Below are positions 49,101 to 62,756 of a stretch of DNA of 64,000 nt, piece after piece (positions within the stretch are counted from its first letter, which is position 1; every line of letters begins with the position of its first letter). A model generated the notes under the pieces. That model saw only the letters and a program-made list of their open reading frames with translations. It searched no databases and was not told the origin of the DNA. The stretch lies in assembly GCA_037349315.1 (NCBI GenBank), contig JBAIAC010000040.1, forward strand, positions 12,604,001 through 12,668,000. The letters run 5' to 3'. A program made the position numbers and the translations under genes. The stretch is from Chelydra serpentina (lineage: Eukaryota; Chordata; Testudines; Chelydridae).

Positions 49101-52100
49101 GAGTCAACTGCTCACTCGAGTCATAGGCCATATATTGCTAAGAGCTGAAGGAGATTTTCTTTAGCTCAAGTGATAGGAGGCCTGTCCTCTTGGAGCAGGA
49201 GGTCTGAGAGTACTTTTACTATTGCTGTCAAGTTCCAGTGATGGCCATGGAATGTGAGTTTGTGATAGGGATAAAGCTGTAAGTGGCCATAGATTATTAC
49301 AGTATTTAGTCATTAGGAAGCTGTACAAACTAGAGACTTAAATACTTGTTTTATGACACTAGTGTGTTACACTCTAGAGCCTTTTATCTTGGGATTTCAG
49401 AGGAGCCAAGGAGTTGGGCACCCAAATCCCTTTTAAAGTCAATGGAATATGGCTGTCGGGGTCCCTTAGTCTCCTTTTAAAATCCCAGCCTCAGGACATG
49501 CTATAGGTCAGAGCATTTTTATTCCTGTAAAAAGGTGGCAAGTCCCTTTCTTTAGGTTTGGCCGAATCAAACCTTGAGGTGCAGTTCAGCATTTGGGCCA
49601 TATGTGTTTGGAATGGGTGAGTAGGTGCTTGTAAGAACCTAGATCGCAGGCTCCAGGTTACAATGTCTGGGTAATGTGGTGCTGTCCTTACGGGGTGTTG
49701 GGTGGAAAATCTGAAGCCTCATCCTGGGCTTTCCCCGACTAGGCTCCAGGGTCCTGGGCGGCTGCTCTCAATAGTAGGGAGTGCACAGCATTGAAAAGCT
49801 GCTCGTTGAACTTCCTGAACTGGCAATGGTAGAGCCAGCTTCTTAGGCTGTGGCAGTGGTGGCTGCAGCTTGCTCCTGAGGTCAAAGATCGTCTTAACAG
49901 CATATTCAGTGCATTGCCTAGGATGCCAGTGCACTTAATACGCTTGTTATGTAGCAGGTCAAAGATTATAATACCAGGTGCCTGGCAGCAAGAGGCTCTC
50001 GCATTAAATGGGATTCCTGAACACGTGATGTTGACTTGGGAATCAAGAGTATCTAAGGTCCAGGGAAGAGATAGTGAGATGAACTGGCTGACACTTCAAG
50101 ATGTGTGGCAAGGATGGCAAGAAACTGGATACTAAGGAGACCGTCCCCCTCCTTTATTCCTCGGCCTCTAACTAGCATGTTCTAATTTTAATATCTTATT
50201 TCTCCTTCCTCTTATCCCATTTGCAAAATGTATAGTTGTGTAACTGATGTGAGGTTTGCCATGATAACACAGTAATGGATGCAACATATGCACGTCTTAA
50301 TCTTTTAAAACGCTTTTAGACCAGTCAATAACTAGGGGTATTGATTATTAACTGCTTTCAGGTAGCTTGGCCTCTCTTACCTCCCTGAACACCAACACGA
50401 GTCAACCTTCGTTTAAATAGGTTAATTATACTTGCCCCTGTATGTTTATACTGAGGAAGTGTTCTACATTCCATAAAAGCATATGGAGCACCAGCATGAT
50501 TGTAGTGGGGTGACTGGAATTGGGATAGTCATGAGTGCCAGCTGTTCTTAGTGATTTACTTTGTATGAAATGTCAGCCTCTCGGAGATCTGGTCTTCCTT
50601 CGCTCATTCTGTTCCAAAGCTGTGTTGGATGCTCTTTGGCCATGTTGGCAGGATGGACTAAGACACCCCAGCACTCCCCGCTGTCAGATTCTCTGATGCA
50701 CGAAAGGATGTGCATTCTGACTCCATCGGGTGCTGCCTGCTGGGTTGCGCCAGAGATTTTTCCAGATCTAGGAACGTCTTTGTGTGATGCCATCAACTGT
50801 AGTTAGTCTGTCTCGATGGTCCCCCTCACACCATGCATGTTCGATGACGTAGGGAAAGAAACATGACTTGTCCATCGGTAAATACTTGTCTTAAGAGGCT
50901 TGATCTGGTGAATGTTGGTGATGCAAATACCCGATATGGTGATACACTAGAATCATTGGATGAAAGTAAGGTGGGTAGAGCCTATGCAGAGAGCACGGAG
51001 ATAACATAGCTGTCATAACATTGTAAAGGAGGTGGCTTAGGGGTCAAATAACCACCTGTATATTAGTGAGATGTTAATTCTTAGCAGATTTTAATTTTGG
51101 GGGCTGATTCCTGGCTGACCCCTAATTTCCATGCTATCGGTCCTACTACGTCACTCTGCTGCTATGATTACAAGGACCATGGACTTGAATGAAACACTGG
51201 CTTCCTTAGCAAGCTTGTACTGCGTCTGCAGCCAATGTAGTTGGACAACTGTCTAATGAACAAATGTCATACAGCAAAACTGTCAAGTTCAATGTGTGTT
51301 CTGGGCTACAGCTGCCAGGCTTTAGAAGGTTTTGAGGTCACCCCTAGTGATAGGACAGGGTGAGTAGCTGGTAGAAATCTAATTGTAGCAGTGAGTCTGA
51401 GATGCTACTGGTACAACTTCTTACGAAATATTTCCATTGCAAGTGGAGGTAAAAGCAGTAAAATACTCTAAAGCTGTAGTTCTCAACCAGGCATCTGGAG
51501 CCCCTGGGGGGCCTTGAGCAGGTTTGGGGGGGGGCCTCTGAGCAGGGCCAGCATTTGCCTTGCTGGGGCCCAAGGCAGCAAGTCGAAGTCCCATTGCATG
51601 GGGCTGAAGCCCAGGTCACTGAGCCTGGCCACTTGGGGCTGAAGCCTGAGCAATGTAGCTTCATGGGGGGGCCCCCAGGCAATTGCCCTGCTTGCTACCC
51701 CCTGGCTTTTATATGCAGAAAACCAGTTATTGTGGCACAACTGGGCCGTGGAGTTTTTCTAGCTTGTTGCAGGGGCGGCTCAGAAAGAGGTTGAGAACCC
51801 TTGCTCTAAAGGGTGTGTAAAATACACCTTTGTTTGGCCTGTTCATGCTGGCTAAGGAAGCTTAATGAAGGGCTGACAGCCTTGCTCCTCGTTGCAATAG
51901 GAAATGTCGGGTCGTATGGCACTGTGCTCCTGACTGTAACAGTCAGCGTTTACAGCAAAAGGTTCAGTAGCTGCTAGCTGACAATGCTGCTTCTCATCTG
52001 AAACAATGTGGTGGCACTAGAGAGAAGTGCAGCTGAGCAGAGGCTTAATGTCAAAGGAGAAGGTCATAGAACGGGCACTAACCGTTTCCAGTAAGTTTAT

Positions 52101-55100
52101 CAGGGCCCCTTTCTGAAGACTCTTAGGAGTTGTTTGTTCGTGCATCTCCTAGCTTTTAATTGCTTGAATGAAGCCCATTCCAACGGCTTTCTTTGATTGC
52201 ATCAATCCCTTCACTCCCAGGAGACCAGCTGATCTCAGTATGTCAGAGATCTGGGGTGGGAGGGGCTGCTAGCTCTCTGCCCTTGCACCTAATTCTTCAG
52301 CACCCCACAAATAATAATCCCCACATCTTTCATTGGTGGTCGTTTTAACATGAAACTGATGATTGCATGGAAATAGCGGCGTATCTTGTAGGGTCACATC
52401 TAGGTGGGGGTGGAGGGTGGGAAGTGTTAATCAAACCCTGGTTTGAAGTGTGCCCTGCATGTGTCTTCCTCCCAGGAAGGCAAAAGGCAAACAGCATCTC
52501 TGGCTTAGAAGGAAATGGAACATTGCCACTTTTGGGTGGGGGGTGGTGGTGGTAAGCACTTAACCCCTGTTCAGGGAATCTGGAGTGGGAGGGGAAGGGT
52601 GTGGGTGCATATAAAGGAATATGCCAAGTTCAGTAGGGTTGCAGCAGAGATGCCAGACTGTGCTTGTGGCCTATTGATGACCCTGGCTTTCCAACAGGAT
52701 TTAAAACTTCACTTGTTCTAGCTCAGTTGCTTCAAGAAAACCTGTGCAGTATTGTCTTCTGAGCTTGTGGTTTTGAGAAATTGTGCCCCCCTCCCCCTGT
52801 ACACGTTGTGTATACTCTTCTAGCTTGCGTTCTTGTATTCGTCTGCAAACCATGCCTACATGAACTGCTTCAAGCCTCATCTAGGGCCTGGAACACAGCA
52901 GCTGTGACTGCATGGGAGGACCAGGAAGGACATTTACTACAGATCCTTGGTATTTAAGTAGCAGCCTTCCGTCTAATGGATCTGAACTAGCCGTATCTCT
53001 TTCCACAGGTTTTATGGAGGCTAGAAAGCTGTTCATGATGTTCCTGCCAAAGCGCTGAATTCATCTCGTCACTGTAGGGAGACTTCTCTAGATCTCCAGT
53101 CTAGCAGTGCTAGAGTAAACCATCTGTCAGACGTTAGTTTTAGGGGGAGATGTTCAAAGATATAAATGGCTGTTAGACCCCAACTGCCAGTTGCATCTTT
53201 GTAAATTTCCCCCCTAAACTCTGTTTCAGGGATTTGTAACACCAGGTTACAAATGGTCTTGAGCAATTCTAGCCTGTGCTGCAGATCGGAGGGGCGGGGG
53301 GGACTCAAAGGAAGAGCAGGGGATGCTAAGATGTTAAGTAGCTCCCTTGTGTCTAAATTCTAACTCACGCGTCCTGTCGGAGGCGCGGGATCGATCTTCT
53401 GGGTTCGATTTATCGCGTCTTGTCTAGATGCGATAAATCGAACCAGGAAGTGCTCCGCCGTCGACGCTGGTAATCCAGCTCAACGAACGGAGTAGGCGGA
53501 GTCGACGGGGGAGCCTGCGCGCCACGTGTGGACCCCGGGTAAGTGCTTTTTCATTTGAACTAAGATAGTTCGACTTCAGCTCCGTTATTCACGTAGCTGA
53601 AGTTGCGTATCTTAGTTCGAATTATGGGGTTAGTGTAGACCAGACCTAAGTCCTGTGAAGTGTGTATTAAAACCTCCTGCATTATGATCAGTGAACTGAT
53701 ACTACTTACAAGCAGTTGCTTGCCTATGACTTACCAAACACAACTCCCCCAGCCTGTGCCTACGGTTGGTTGATGCTGACCCTTAGTCCAGAGACTCTGG
53801 TGGTGATGTCACCAGGTGATGCTGTGCTCTGATTAGAGCAGGCTGAAGGCTTCTTCTCCAGTATTGGGTTGTGTCTGCAAATATGTCCATTATCTCCTGG
53901 AGGGTTGAGTGAAAGGAATCTCATTTGTAGATGAGGTGTGTCCTTTGCCATATCTGAAAGAAGGCTAAAGATAGGTAAAATCTCAGCTTGATTTGCCCAT
54001 TCCTAGCATTTATAGTCCTCGGATCTAGACAAATTAAGCAGTGATTGGCGGGAAAAACTGCTCTGCTACAAGGTCTACTGAGGGGAAGAAGACATTCTTC
54101 TAGCAGAATGTTAACCGCACCAGTGAAAACTTGACTTTCTTATTTAGGTTCATGGAGTCTCCTTTGCCTGAAGACTTCTGGGCTCTGGACATGTAAAATA
54201 GATTTTGACCCAGTCACCCCAGTATGCTAATTGAGTCACATTGGTTTCAGTGAAGTTGCATGGGGGTAACTGAAAGCAGATTTGGCTGTGTGAACGAGGC
54301 TTGGCAAATGGGTCACTTGACTGCTCAAATAATAGAGGCAAGGTGGGTGAGGTTATCTTTTATTGGACCAACTTCTGTTGGTGGGAGACCATTTCTGAGC
54401 TACACAGACCCGAAGAAGAGCTCTGTGTAGCTCAAAAATTGCCTCTTGCCAATGGAAGCTGGTGCAATAAAAAATGACCTCACCCACTTCATCCCTGTAA
54501 TATCCTGGGACTGACACGCCTACAGCTACACTGCATATGGCCTGATCAAATGAAGTCAGCTGACCACCTATTATTTGATCACGGTTAAATATTGTCAAAT
54601 ATTCCGGCAAAAATGCCTTGATGTAGGCAGCCACCTCAATATTTGATTGCATCATGATACCCCGTTAGGCAGGTTAAATGGTCACTTTACTACCTGCTTA
54701 TGCCACCCGGTGGATGTGGGGCAGGGCGAGGGGAAGAGACAAAATAATTGAATATAAAGCCTCTTGATTGGCTGGAATCTTCTACAATATCTTTCTTTGT
54801 ATAGTGGGCCATAAACCTACATGGTTGCTTACAAAGCACATTAAACAAGTTAAGACACGGTCCCTGCCCTGAAGCGTTTATAGTCTAAACTGACTAGACA
54901 AAACTATAGAATCTAACCAGAAGGGAGTGTGGGAGGGACTTCATTTCATTTTATCACATTTTTTCAGAGCTAAAATAACGCAGTTAAATCTGGTTGTTTT
55001 TTTGTTTTGTTTTTTTGCTAACTAGACCTAAATATCTATCTAAGGCTAAGCCTATTGGAGACCATCAAATCTTACTCTTGTTACCATTCTAGTAAATTAG

Positions 55101-58100
55101 TGCTTTTAAATAGTTGACCATTTTTGACGTGTGATCATTCTTGACCAACAGTTGACTGATCAATTAATTTTGGATCAGTCAAATGTCCCAACCCTACAGT
55201 AAATGAATCTGAGCTTTTGACTGATATGATTAATGCCTTATTGCAGTAGCGGAATCTGTCTCTGGCTAGCTCCCCAGGAAGTTCTGAAAACGCCATGTGT
55301 CCGCATAAGAAGCATTAAGATGGATTAAAAGCTGACAGTTCGATTAATGCTGTGTAGCTAATGTCCTTCTACTGTTCCTTCCCTTCTGCAATGGGGGCAT
55401 GCAGGCCAGGGGGTCTGGCATGTGTGCCGTTATCTGCAGCCATGCCACTCTGGAGTAATTTGTGGTAAGGATGATCGCTAAAGAGTCCTGACTCTTCCGA
55501 GTGTGAAAGACCCAGAGCTCCGGTAGAGCAATTCAAAGATCCAGACACTTACTTGAATAAGGCATTAAGCCTAACCGAAATTCTGTCTTCTCTTATGTCC
55601 ATGCAATCCCACTGGCTCAAATTTCAGATGTGGCACTAACTATTTCCAAAGTGAGGAAAGGTACTATGGTGCTCTAAGATAGTTAGGCTCTTAACTTCCA
55701 TTGATTTTGAGAGCCTAAATACTTTGGAGGGTCTGGGCTTAAGTGTCTAGAAATAAAAATCCTATCTTTCACAGTGTAACAGAGAATCAATAACCTCCTG
55801 CCCCCCTGTGATCAGTCTGGTAGCTGGAAGACAAATGGTGTAAGGAGGGATGTGGAGAAGAGAGATCAGATCACTAGGTTGGGAAGAGTCAGATTCACAC
55901 TTCGGTTTGCTTGATGCACTTGTGTTCGCATTGCCGAGTCCTGCCGCAGGACCAATTGCTGCACTGGCCCATTTTGCTAGCAGGGCAGAGCTGTTCTTTG
56001 GGTGGTATGCTGCAGAAATTCAGCAGAGACCGAGTGCTGCAGCAATAGAGAACATTGACCGTATGCTCTTGTTGTCTAACACTTACCTTCTTGAGGTGGA
56101 AGGTGAGTAAATAGCTTGTGTAAGGTGTGGGAAGGAGTGGGAGAACCTTAACTGACTCAGTGGCTTGAATCACTGCCTTGGGGTGGTAGGAGCACCATTC
56201 ACGTCTCTCCTGGAAGACAGGTGAGCATCTGCTTAGCATTCAAATCCCACTATTCCAAAGCAGAGTGGGAAAATAGACCAGCATGATTGTCTTGCTTGGA
56301 AATATGGATGTCTGCCTGGGTGTGGTCCTAGCTATCGGCAAATAATTCAGAAAGACTTGTAGGTGCTTGTTAGCTATTTTTGTAGTCACTCCAAATCATC
56401 AGCAAAAATTAACATAACTCCCCCCACCTCCAAAGGACATCATGCCACCAGATGAGTCATGTGGCCCAACAGCTACAATGTCATATGATACTAGGGTTCA
56501 CCATTAAGCATGAAAAAGCAGTAGCAGGAAGTAGGTCATCCTATTTTCTGGTATTCATGTGCTTCATGAAACTTCTTTAATCCTCAAATGATGTAACTGT
56601 TTGTGAACTAAGCAAGACAATGCTCAGGGTTTTTAGGTAGAAAGGCATTTTGTTTTGGTTCATAAATCCAATCTTTGCGCTTACATCACATGAGCCGCTT
56701 GATCAGGAGTAAAACAAATCTTGGCATGTGCTCAGTAAAATTGTTGCTGTAAGAATCTCTGGGTAGTGGCTGCTCTTTTATTATCTCCTTTCCTGTCCTC
56801 CGCTGCATTCTTGCAATGACCCTAAGAACCCTCGTCCATTCACTGGGAGGGTTGGAGATGGGAGTCTCAGCTTCCATCCTTCTGGCTGAGGACTGTACAG
56901 GGTGAACTTTTCAAACTGTTCTTTAATTGGTTGGTGGAGCACCATGTTCTTATTTAGCTCCCTTCCCCAGGGATGAGCTTGCTAGCTCCATAGCACTGGC
57001 TAGCTGCAAATGCAACAAATACAAATAGAATTTACACTAGATTAAAAGGGTCTGTTGGCTATGATGCAGGTTGTGTTTGGGAGATGATCTAGCTGGAAGA
57101 ATCCACTTAAATACTTCCCTGCTCAGCTAAATTCATTTAAACCAATTTCTTCACTGCTGGACACATGCAGTCTGACCATCAGCCAGAGTTTTGCAGACTA
57201 ATTATTGAAAGATGGGTGGCCTTATTCCAGCACTCCTGTTTTGTCACTAGTTTACTAGTCTCCCTTGGGCCATCTTTATCACGGTCTCCAGGGTTCTGGC
57301 AAAGCTTAACCCCAGTGTTAATGAATCATTAGCAGAAACACTTGGCAATATCAGCTAGAAGTACTCTCGTGCCTTTGAGCTTTAATGCTGTCTCAGCTGT
57401 GGCATACGTTCATGAGGTCTCCAATCTCTTGCAACTTTCACAGTCTAAAATGTCAAACACTTAATCTCAAATATTTTCTGTTGTGTAAGATATTTGAAAG
57501 CTTGTCTTAATTTGAGGAGACCTCTAACTTGGAGTAAGGCTAGTCCAAATGACCACATTGTAAGTCCTATTAAATTGCTGTTGTACAAGCAAGGAAGCTG
57601 TGGATCTGGGAGTCTTAAACTGGTAGCTACAAAACTAGCTTGGAGCATTGTTTGTGAATGGCCCATACCAGTTTGGTACAACAAATGAGATTTGCTGTTC
57701 ATGGTCAGGCCTTCGGGTCATTTAATCTAGTAGCCAGGATCAGAGGATCCAGAATCCGTAATATACCTAGTCAGTAGCACAAAGTGATGGGACTAATCCT
57801 CTGTTTTGCTAAAAATCTGGTATGTGAATGATTCATGCAGTGCTCACTGCTGACTTTAATGCCAGCTGCCTGGATGATTTTGCTGTACACACAACAGTAG
57901 ACTCTAGTATTTTTATAGAATGCCAGGTTAATGCAAACTGCAACCTTTCTGCTGTATCTGCCAATTCGCCTCAAGCTACCTTTTGCCGCTCCACAGAAAA
58001 CAGAGCTGAGGACTCTTGCCATCTAATCTCTGCTCTGTTACTTCTGGCCTTCAAGTCGCTTGACTCTGGCATCCCCGTAGGTAAAGATCAGATATCTACT

Positions 58101-61100
58101 TACTGCCTGGAGGACAGCGGGGTGTCATGAGAGTGAGTGTCTATGAAGCATTAACTGCTATATGTTGTATACAAGTGGGATAAGGACAGGGGGGATCAAG
58201 GGAGGCAGAAGAGAGGAGAATACAAGCAGGTGGGGAGGGTGGACAACAGAATAGGGGATGAATAAGATTCCAGGAATGAGGAGATGTTGGTCTTCAGAGA
58301 CTGAAAAGTATTGGCTATAAAAGCACGGATAGCAGCCCTATAAATGGAAGGCAAAGGAATAAAGTGATAACAGATATAGTGGAGGGTAAACAAGAGACGG
58401 TTCAACTCGAGTGAATCCTTTCTGCTCACCGTTTCCTACCAGATGTCCTCTCTCTCCAAGCTCGGGGGATGTCCCTAGCACTTAAATTAATATTGCAGGT
58501 GTCTCTGGACTCTGTAGTGGAGGGACTGGAAGAATCTGAATAATGTAATTTGTCAAATGGGCACAGCCTTCCACTGGCTGGGAACCTGGTGGAGGGCATG
58601 TCCCTGTTGATCTGAAGAACCTTTAGAACAGCTGTGCTTTGCTTTTCATGCCCCTTCAGAGGCTGATGGTGGTCCAAAGACCTCCTCTGTCCCGCCCCCT
58701 ATAAAATGAACCCACTGAGTTAGCGTGAGCCTTCCCAAGATACTGTGGCCAGCCCTGTGCATGATGGTGACCACAGTGACTGGGCATTGGCAGGGCATCT
58801 TTAAAGCTGTTCACATATTGACTGCAAAATGCTGCTGCTGCTCGTAAGTGACTGACGCAGATAGTCAGAGCATCCTAAATCCAGTTTAGTAATGGACATC
58901 ATGTAAAACAACATCAGTGGGATGCAGAGTTCTGACCTTTCACGTGGCTTTCCTTTTTAAAGAGCAGACTAGTCACAGAACAAAACTGCACAAAACAGAA
59001 TAGATGCTGAAATTCCTTAACTGATTATTAACCAACTTTAATCTGGTTCCATAAGTGTCTCGAGTTACTTAATCATTTGAATGGAATTTAAACCGATTTA
59101 CAAAGGAAGGAAACAAATGAAACTAACCATTGAACATGCACCAAATCAAATATCAAAAGTGATACTCTTAACATAAACCAATCAACTTTACTCGTTGAGA
59201 GGCTGCTTGTTGATCCTGATCTCTCCATAAGAGGGGTTCATTTTAACAGACCCAGCAGAGCAACATTCCTTCAGTTTGAGCATTGTTTGAGCAGTGTGCC
59301 TGGGGCTTGTAAAATCTCTGGGGCAAGGATCTTCTCTTCTATGTATTAAAATACATATGATGCTGGCCTACAGCAAATCTTTCCAGACAACTTACCTGTC
59401 TCAGGGTTACTGAGTTAAGGCTTTGTAAAATCTCTCATTAAAAGCCCTGGAAATGCTGCTTATAACACCAAAATTTCCTGATATCCTTAACACAGCAGAG
59501 GCATATTCAGTCAAGCCATCTTTCCTTTGTCCCCTATCTATGATTTTCTTCATTTGATACACGCTTATAAAGAAACACCAGACCTTGAACATTCTTGTCA
59601 GAGTCCACCTGCTACATAGACATGTCATGTCACCTGGGATAGTAGGTTGGGACTTGGGTTACAGTCAGAGGGAGCTCTTGGACATGAGGCACTGTGTAAT
59701 CTGGATCTGGGGAAGTACTTCTCCAATTAGAATAGCTAAAATCTTGTTGCTTTCTCCAGCACTCTTGCTGTCTGACCCATGTTACTTAATAGACCCTCCT
59801 CCTCTTCCTTATTTTGAAGGGAGATTTTGCTTGTCTGAGGACAAACCAGCTGAGTCTTGTAGTTCATACGGTATCCTTTCTCTTCCCTCTTTATGCCTGA
59901 CTGAGTAGTGGCTTAACTCTCCACTGAAGGGGAAATGCTAAAGCTGATGCTCTGATGCCCATTTGATGATGCTCATGTGCCAAATAGGACTTGACAATTG
60001 CAAACAGGAAAACACAAGCCATATCCTCTTGATATCAGACGAGTCCCTGACCGTCGTCAAGCTGTAAGGTTCCCTCTGCCCCTCCCCGCAAGTAGAGAGT
60101 CCAGTGCCCTTTTCCAGATATCCCCATGACATGCTTTACCTTGGGGGAGCATCCTGTAGCCCCCATATTCCTAATTTTTATATGATCGTGATCTTACATA
60201 TAAGGCATGCCTTGTAAGGTATCCAGTGGAAGGTTATGATCTGCTGAAAGTCATTTCTCTATCCATATATGTATATCATTCATGCATATGAAGTTATGAG
60301 AATTGTGTTATATGGTCATCACTAAAGCATGCTGTAAGTTGGGGAATCAGCCAGATATTGGCTCCCCAGAGGCAACAGGAAGGAAAGTAACCAACACCCG
60401 GGCAGGGTTTGAAACAACCCATCAACGACCACTGTCCCGCAAGGGAGCTACATTCAAGGACTCATCTGCACGAGGCCACACCAGGGGAATTGCTCAACCT
60501 TGCCTGGAGACTCAGCAGTGCCCTGACATGCCTGGACTTGTGTTTTCCAAGCATGGGGACTGAGGGTATAAAACAGAGTGGACACATACTGGGCCCTTCT
60601 CCTGCCCGCACCTACACTGCAAGCAACCAGGACACTGAAGAAGCCTAAAGACTCCAACAGAGGAGATTGGCCCAAGTTTAAGGAACAAACGCGTATATTA
60701 AGGACTGCAATATCCAGTGGGGTGAGGAAAAACTGCTTAGTTCTAGTTGCTGCCCAGCCTAATAGGGTTGAGAGTTTACACTGCGTGCTATGTTTTATTT
60801 CTTTTTGGTAACTAACTCTGACTTTTTGCCCATCACGTAAAATCTGTTGTAGTCAGTACATTTGTTTGACTGTTTATCTTTACCAGTGAGTTTGTATGAA
60901 GTGTGGGGCAAATCTGCTCAGGTCTGGTGCAGGCTGGTGTATGTCAACTTTCCGTTGTTGAAGTGGTGAACCAATTAATAAATGGGCATTGCTCGTCTTG
61001 AGCAGTGCAAGATTGTAGATTCCTGAGGTACAGTACTGGGAGCTGGGGGGATTTGGCTCTGGTGCCTTTCTTTGTGTGATTCATGATTGGCTCTGGGAGC

Positions 61101-62756
61101 GTTCATGCAATCTAGCCAGGTGTGAGGTGACACGTGCTTTTGTGCTGAGTGATCACAGTGCCTGGAGGGGTTTGCTGCTGGTCACTAGCAAGGCATTGAG
61201 AGCTCAGGCTGGAGAGAGTTAAGGGGGCACAGCTGTCCCACAGTCCCAGGCTGCATCCCCAGGGGATCCCATTACCCATTAGTAGCAAAGTAGTCTCAAT
61301 CCATGCAGGTAGGGTTCTTTGGGAGTCAGTGGGCCTCATGTAGATCAGCCTGCAGGATCAAGGACTTTATTCTCCCCCTCCTTCAACCCTGTATTGCTCT
61401 TGCCAGTGCTGCTGACATCTGTACCTCCAGTGAACAGGCTTTTCTGGGGATGTGTAAACGTAGCCAAGTGGAATCCAGAGAGGTTTTCTCTCTGGCTTTC
61501 CAAAGAATCGATTTAGGGTCTCGTATCCTGCTGTCGCTATGGAATTTGAGAAAACAGCCTTCCATTCTCATTGGAATGAGGATTCTGCTAGATTCTTATC
61601 AGGCTTCAGGGGGAGCTTTCTTCCTGCCTTGTCTGAGTACAACCAGTATCCTCCGATGGCTTGTTACGGCTCAAATACAGGCAGATTAAAGGGAAGCATG
61701 TTGTGGCTGCTCAAATTACTGTCTTAGACAAAGCCGCTTATGGCAAAACGGAGTCTCTCCTGCTCTATTCGCACCACCCGTGCACCTGTCCTGGCCACTC
61801 CCTCTGTTTACTTCCACCGCGCTCAGCGTGTGCTTTAGTTCATGCTGTTTCTCCTTCCCCTATGTCTGAAACAGCCCTACGTGCAAAAGTTTCCCAGAGC
61901 TCGCCTATCCCATGGGCTCATCTGTGTTGTGATTCACCCTTGGTGCCGTTAGACTGTAAGCGCTTCAGGGCAGAGAGCAGTTGGTGTGAAGGGAAAACTA
62001 GTCGGCACAAGATTCTACCCTCCAGTGCTGGCGTGTTCAAAGACTATGTAAGCAATTAACATGCGTGTGAAAAGTGTGGTGTGAACGCTCTGGGCGTGAG
62101 TCAGCATGCTCCTGTTAAAGTGACTGGAGAAGCCAGCTCCGTATATCCGAGCTCAATAGATCAAGAGCCCGCTGTGCCTGCGTGCATTGAAGGTGGTATA
62201 CAGCGACGACCAGTTCAAATCCGAAACAAGCACGTCCTTGTGCAAAGTGGAGCAGCCCCTATGCCCTCGAAGGCCAGGCTGTCCATCTCCTTAAGCTGCT
62301 CTACTTGATCAAGTTGTACTTGAGCTTGTTAATTCTCACTAAAGGAATTTGATGAAAGGCCCATTCCCCCAAGTTCGCAAAGGGCATGTGAACAGTTCGG
62401 CATATGAAGAGCCGCCTTCCAACTTAGCCCTTAGTATGACCAATGTAAGGGTCGCATGTCTGTTTGCTGTCTTGTACGCTTTAAAAGCTGCTCTGTAAGG
62501 AGTGCATTGTGTCAGTGACTGTAAAATCATTGTCTTCTGTGAGAGGGAACAATACAGGTGTGATAAAGCCTAGCCCAAATGTCTGCTTTCTCTTACAGAA
62601 CGTGAGGATCGACCCCAATAGCATCGCCTTCAGTATGTGGAAAGACGTTCCTGTTCCTTTTTACCTTTCGGCCTACTTCTTTGAGGTGATGAACCCAAAA
62701 GAGATTCATCTGGGAGCCAAGCCAGTAGTGAATCAGCGTGGGCCTTATGTTTACAG
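46034..62756 (+). CDS. SCARB1: SCARB1, scavenger receptor class B type 1, exons 1-2 (partial)
   Basis: Exon 1, 46034-46156, encodes 41 residues: a short basic cytoplasmic start, then a hydrophobic span (about 10-32) that is the first membrane anchor of the CD36 family. Exon 2, 62599-62756, 158 nt, the same length as I recall for human exon 2, encodes NVRIDPNSIAFSMWKDVPVP, then PFYLSAYFFEVMNP and RGPYVYR, conserved ectodomain landmarks. Both joins are GT-AG and in phase. The product is the HDL receptor taking up cholesteryl ester at the plasma membrane. The ATG is preceded by GGCC and matches the family start. The exon 2 donor GTCTAG is weak. Remaining exons lie beyond 64000. Confidence 0.93.
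46391..46460 (-). mobile_element. CR1 3' fragment
   Basis: AGGGCTGGAAGGGACCTCAC and GTCTGATCCCCGGGCAGGG are typical of CR1 3' untranslated sequence read in reverse. About 70 bases. Confidence 0.55.
48381..48742 (-). mobile_element. CR1 LINE 3' end
   Basis: Reverse CR1 from the terminus (GGGACTGGAATGGACC) into the ORF2 C-terminus. On the minus strand it reads LKLQREMFKLDIRKNSLT and KPWNKLPMEVVKSRSLKVFK, the CR1 protein tail. Anti-sense to SCARB1. Confidence 0.8.
51474..51803. mobile_element. hAT MITE with perfect 8-bp TSD
   Basis: Ends CTGTAGTTCTCAACC and GGTTGAGAACCCTTG are inverted repeats with a few mismatches. The duplication CTCTAAAG is perfect (51466-51473 and 51804-51811). 330 bp, non-coding, in SCARB1 intron 1. 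Confidence 0.88.
53360..53647 (+). mobile_element. PIF/Harbinger-type MITE, same family as 8657
   Basis: Shares with the 8657 copy ATCGATCTTCTGGG, the TTTATCGCG/CGATAAA hairpin, GTCGACG, and a TTCG-type hairpin ending ATCTTAGTTCGAA. The right end is AGTGTAGACCAGACC followed by TAA; the left end is too diverged to fix. Confidence 0.65.
54330..54540. repeat. Two-armed inverted repeat, GGTCCCAGGATATTAGAG family
   Basis: Left arm has GGCAAGGTGGGTGAGG and TTTTATTGGACCAACTTCTG. The right arm carries near-reverse complements of these: AATAAAAAATGACCTCACCC and TAATATCCTGGGACTGAC. The arms meet near CTGAGCTACACAGACC / GAGCTCTGTGTAGCTC. The whole could fold as a long hairpin. Confidence 0.65.
60130..61275 (+). 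mobile_element. Probable solo LTR of an endogenous retroelement
   Basis: About 1.1 kb with LTR-like layout: an AT-rich left part, TATAAAA at 60567-60573, a candidate AATAAA near 60977, then a GC-richer right part. No gag, pol or env coding is present on either side. I recognise the sequence style as a common turtle LTR, but did not find clean TG/CA ends or a target duplication. Confidence 0.5.
62599..62756 (+). CDS. SCARB1: SCARB1 exon 2
   Basis: Codes residues 42-93 plus two bases of Arg94. MWKDVPVPFYLS and NQRGPYVYR are highly conserved in CD36-family proteins. The acceptor is CTCTTACAG; the donor GTCTAG departs from GTRAGT. Confidence 0.92.

Larger units (their letters stand above)
46157..62598 (+). 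other. SCARB1: SCARB1 intron 1
   Basis: A 16.4-kb intron. Recognised contents are two CR1 3' fragments, a hAT MITE, a PIF-type MITE, a two-armed inverted repeat and a probable LTR, all listed separately. A perfect 21-bp tandem pair lies at 46235-46276. In the long stretches 46470-48380, 48760-51465, 51812-53350 and 54540-60120 I saw no exon or RNA gene. A possible tRNA-type SINE near 49150-49215 is too weak to call. Confidence 0.75.

Noticed and set aside
49150..49215. Possible tRNA-derived SINE (TTTAGCTCAAGTGATAGG)
   Set aside because: The A-box-like segment is suggestive, but no B-box or clear boundary could be found.
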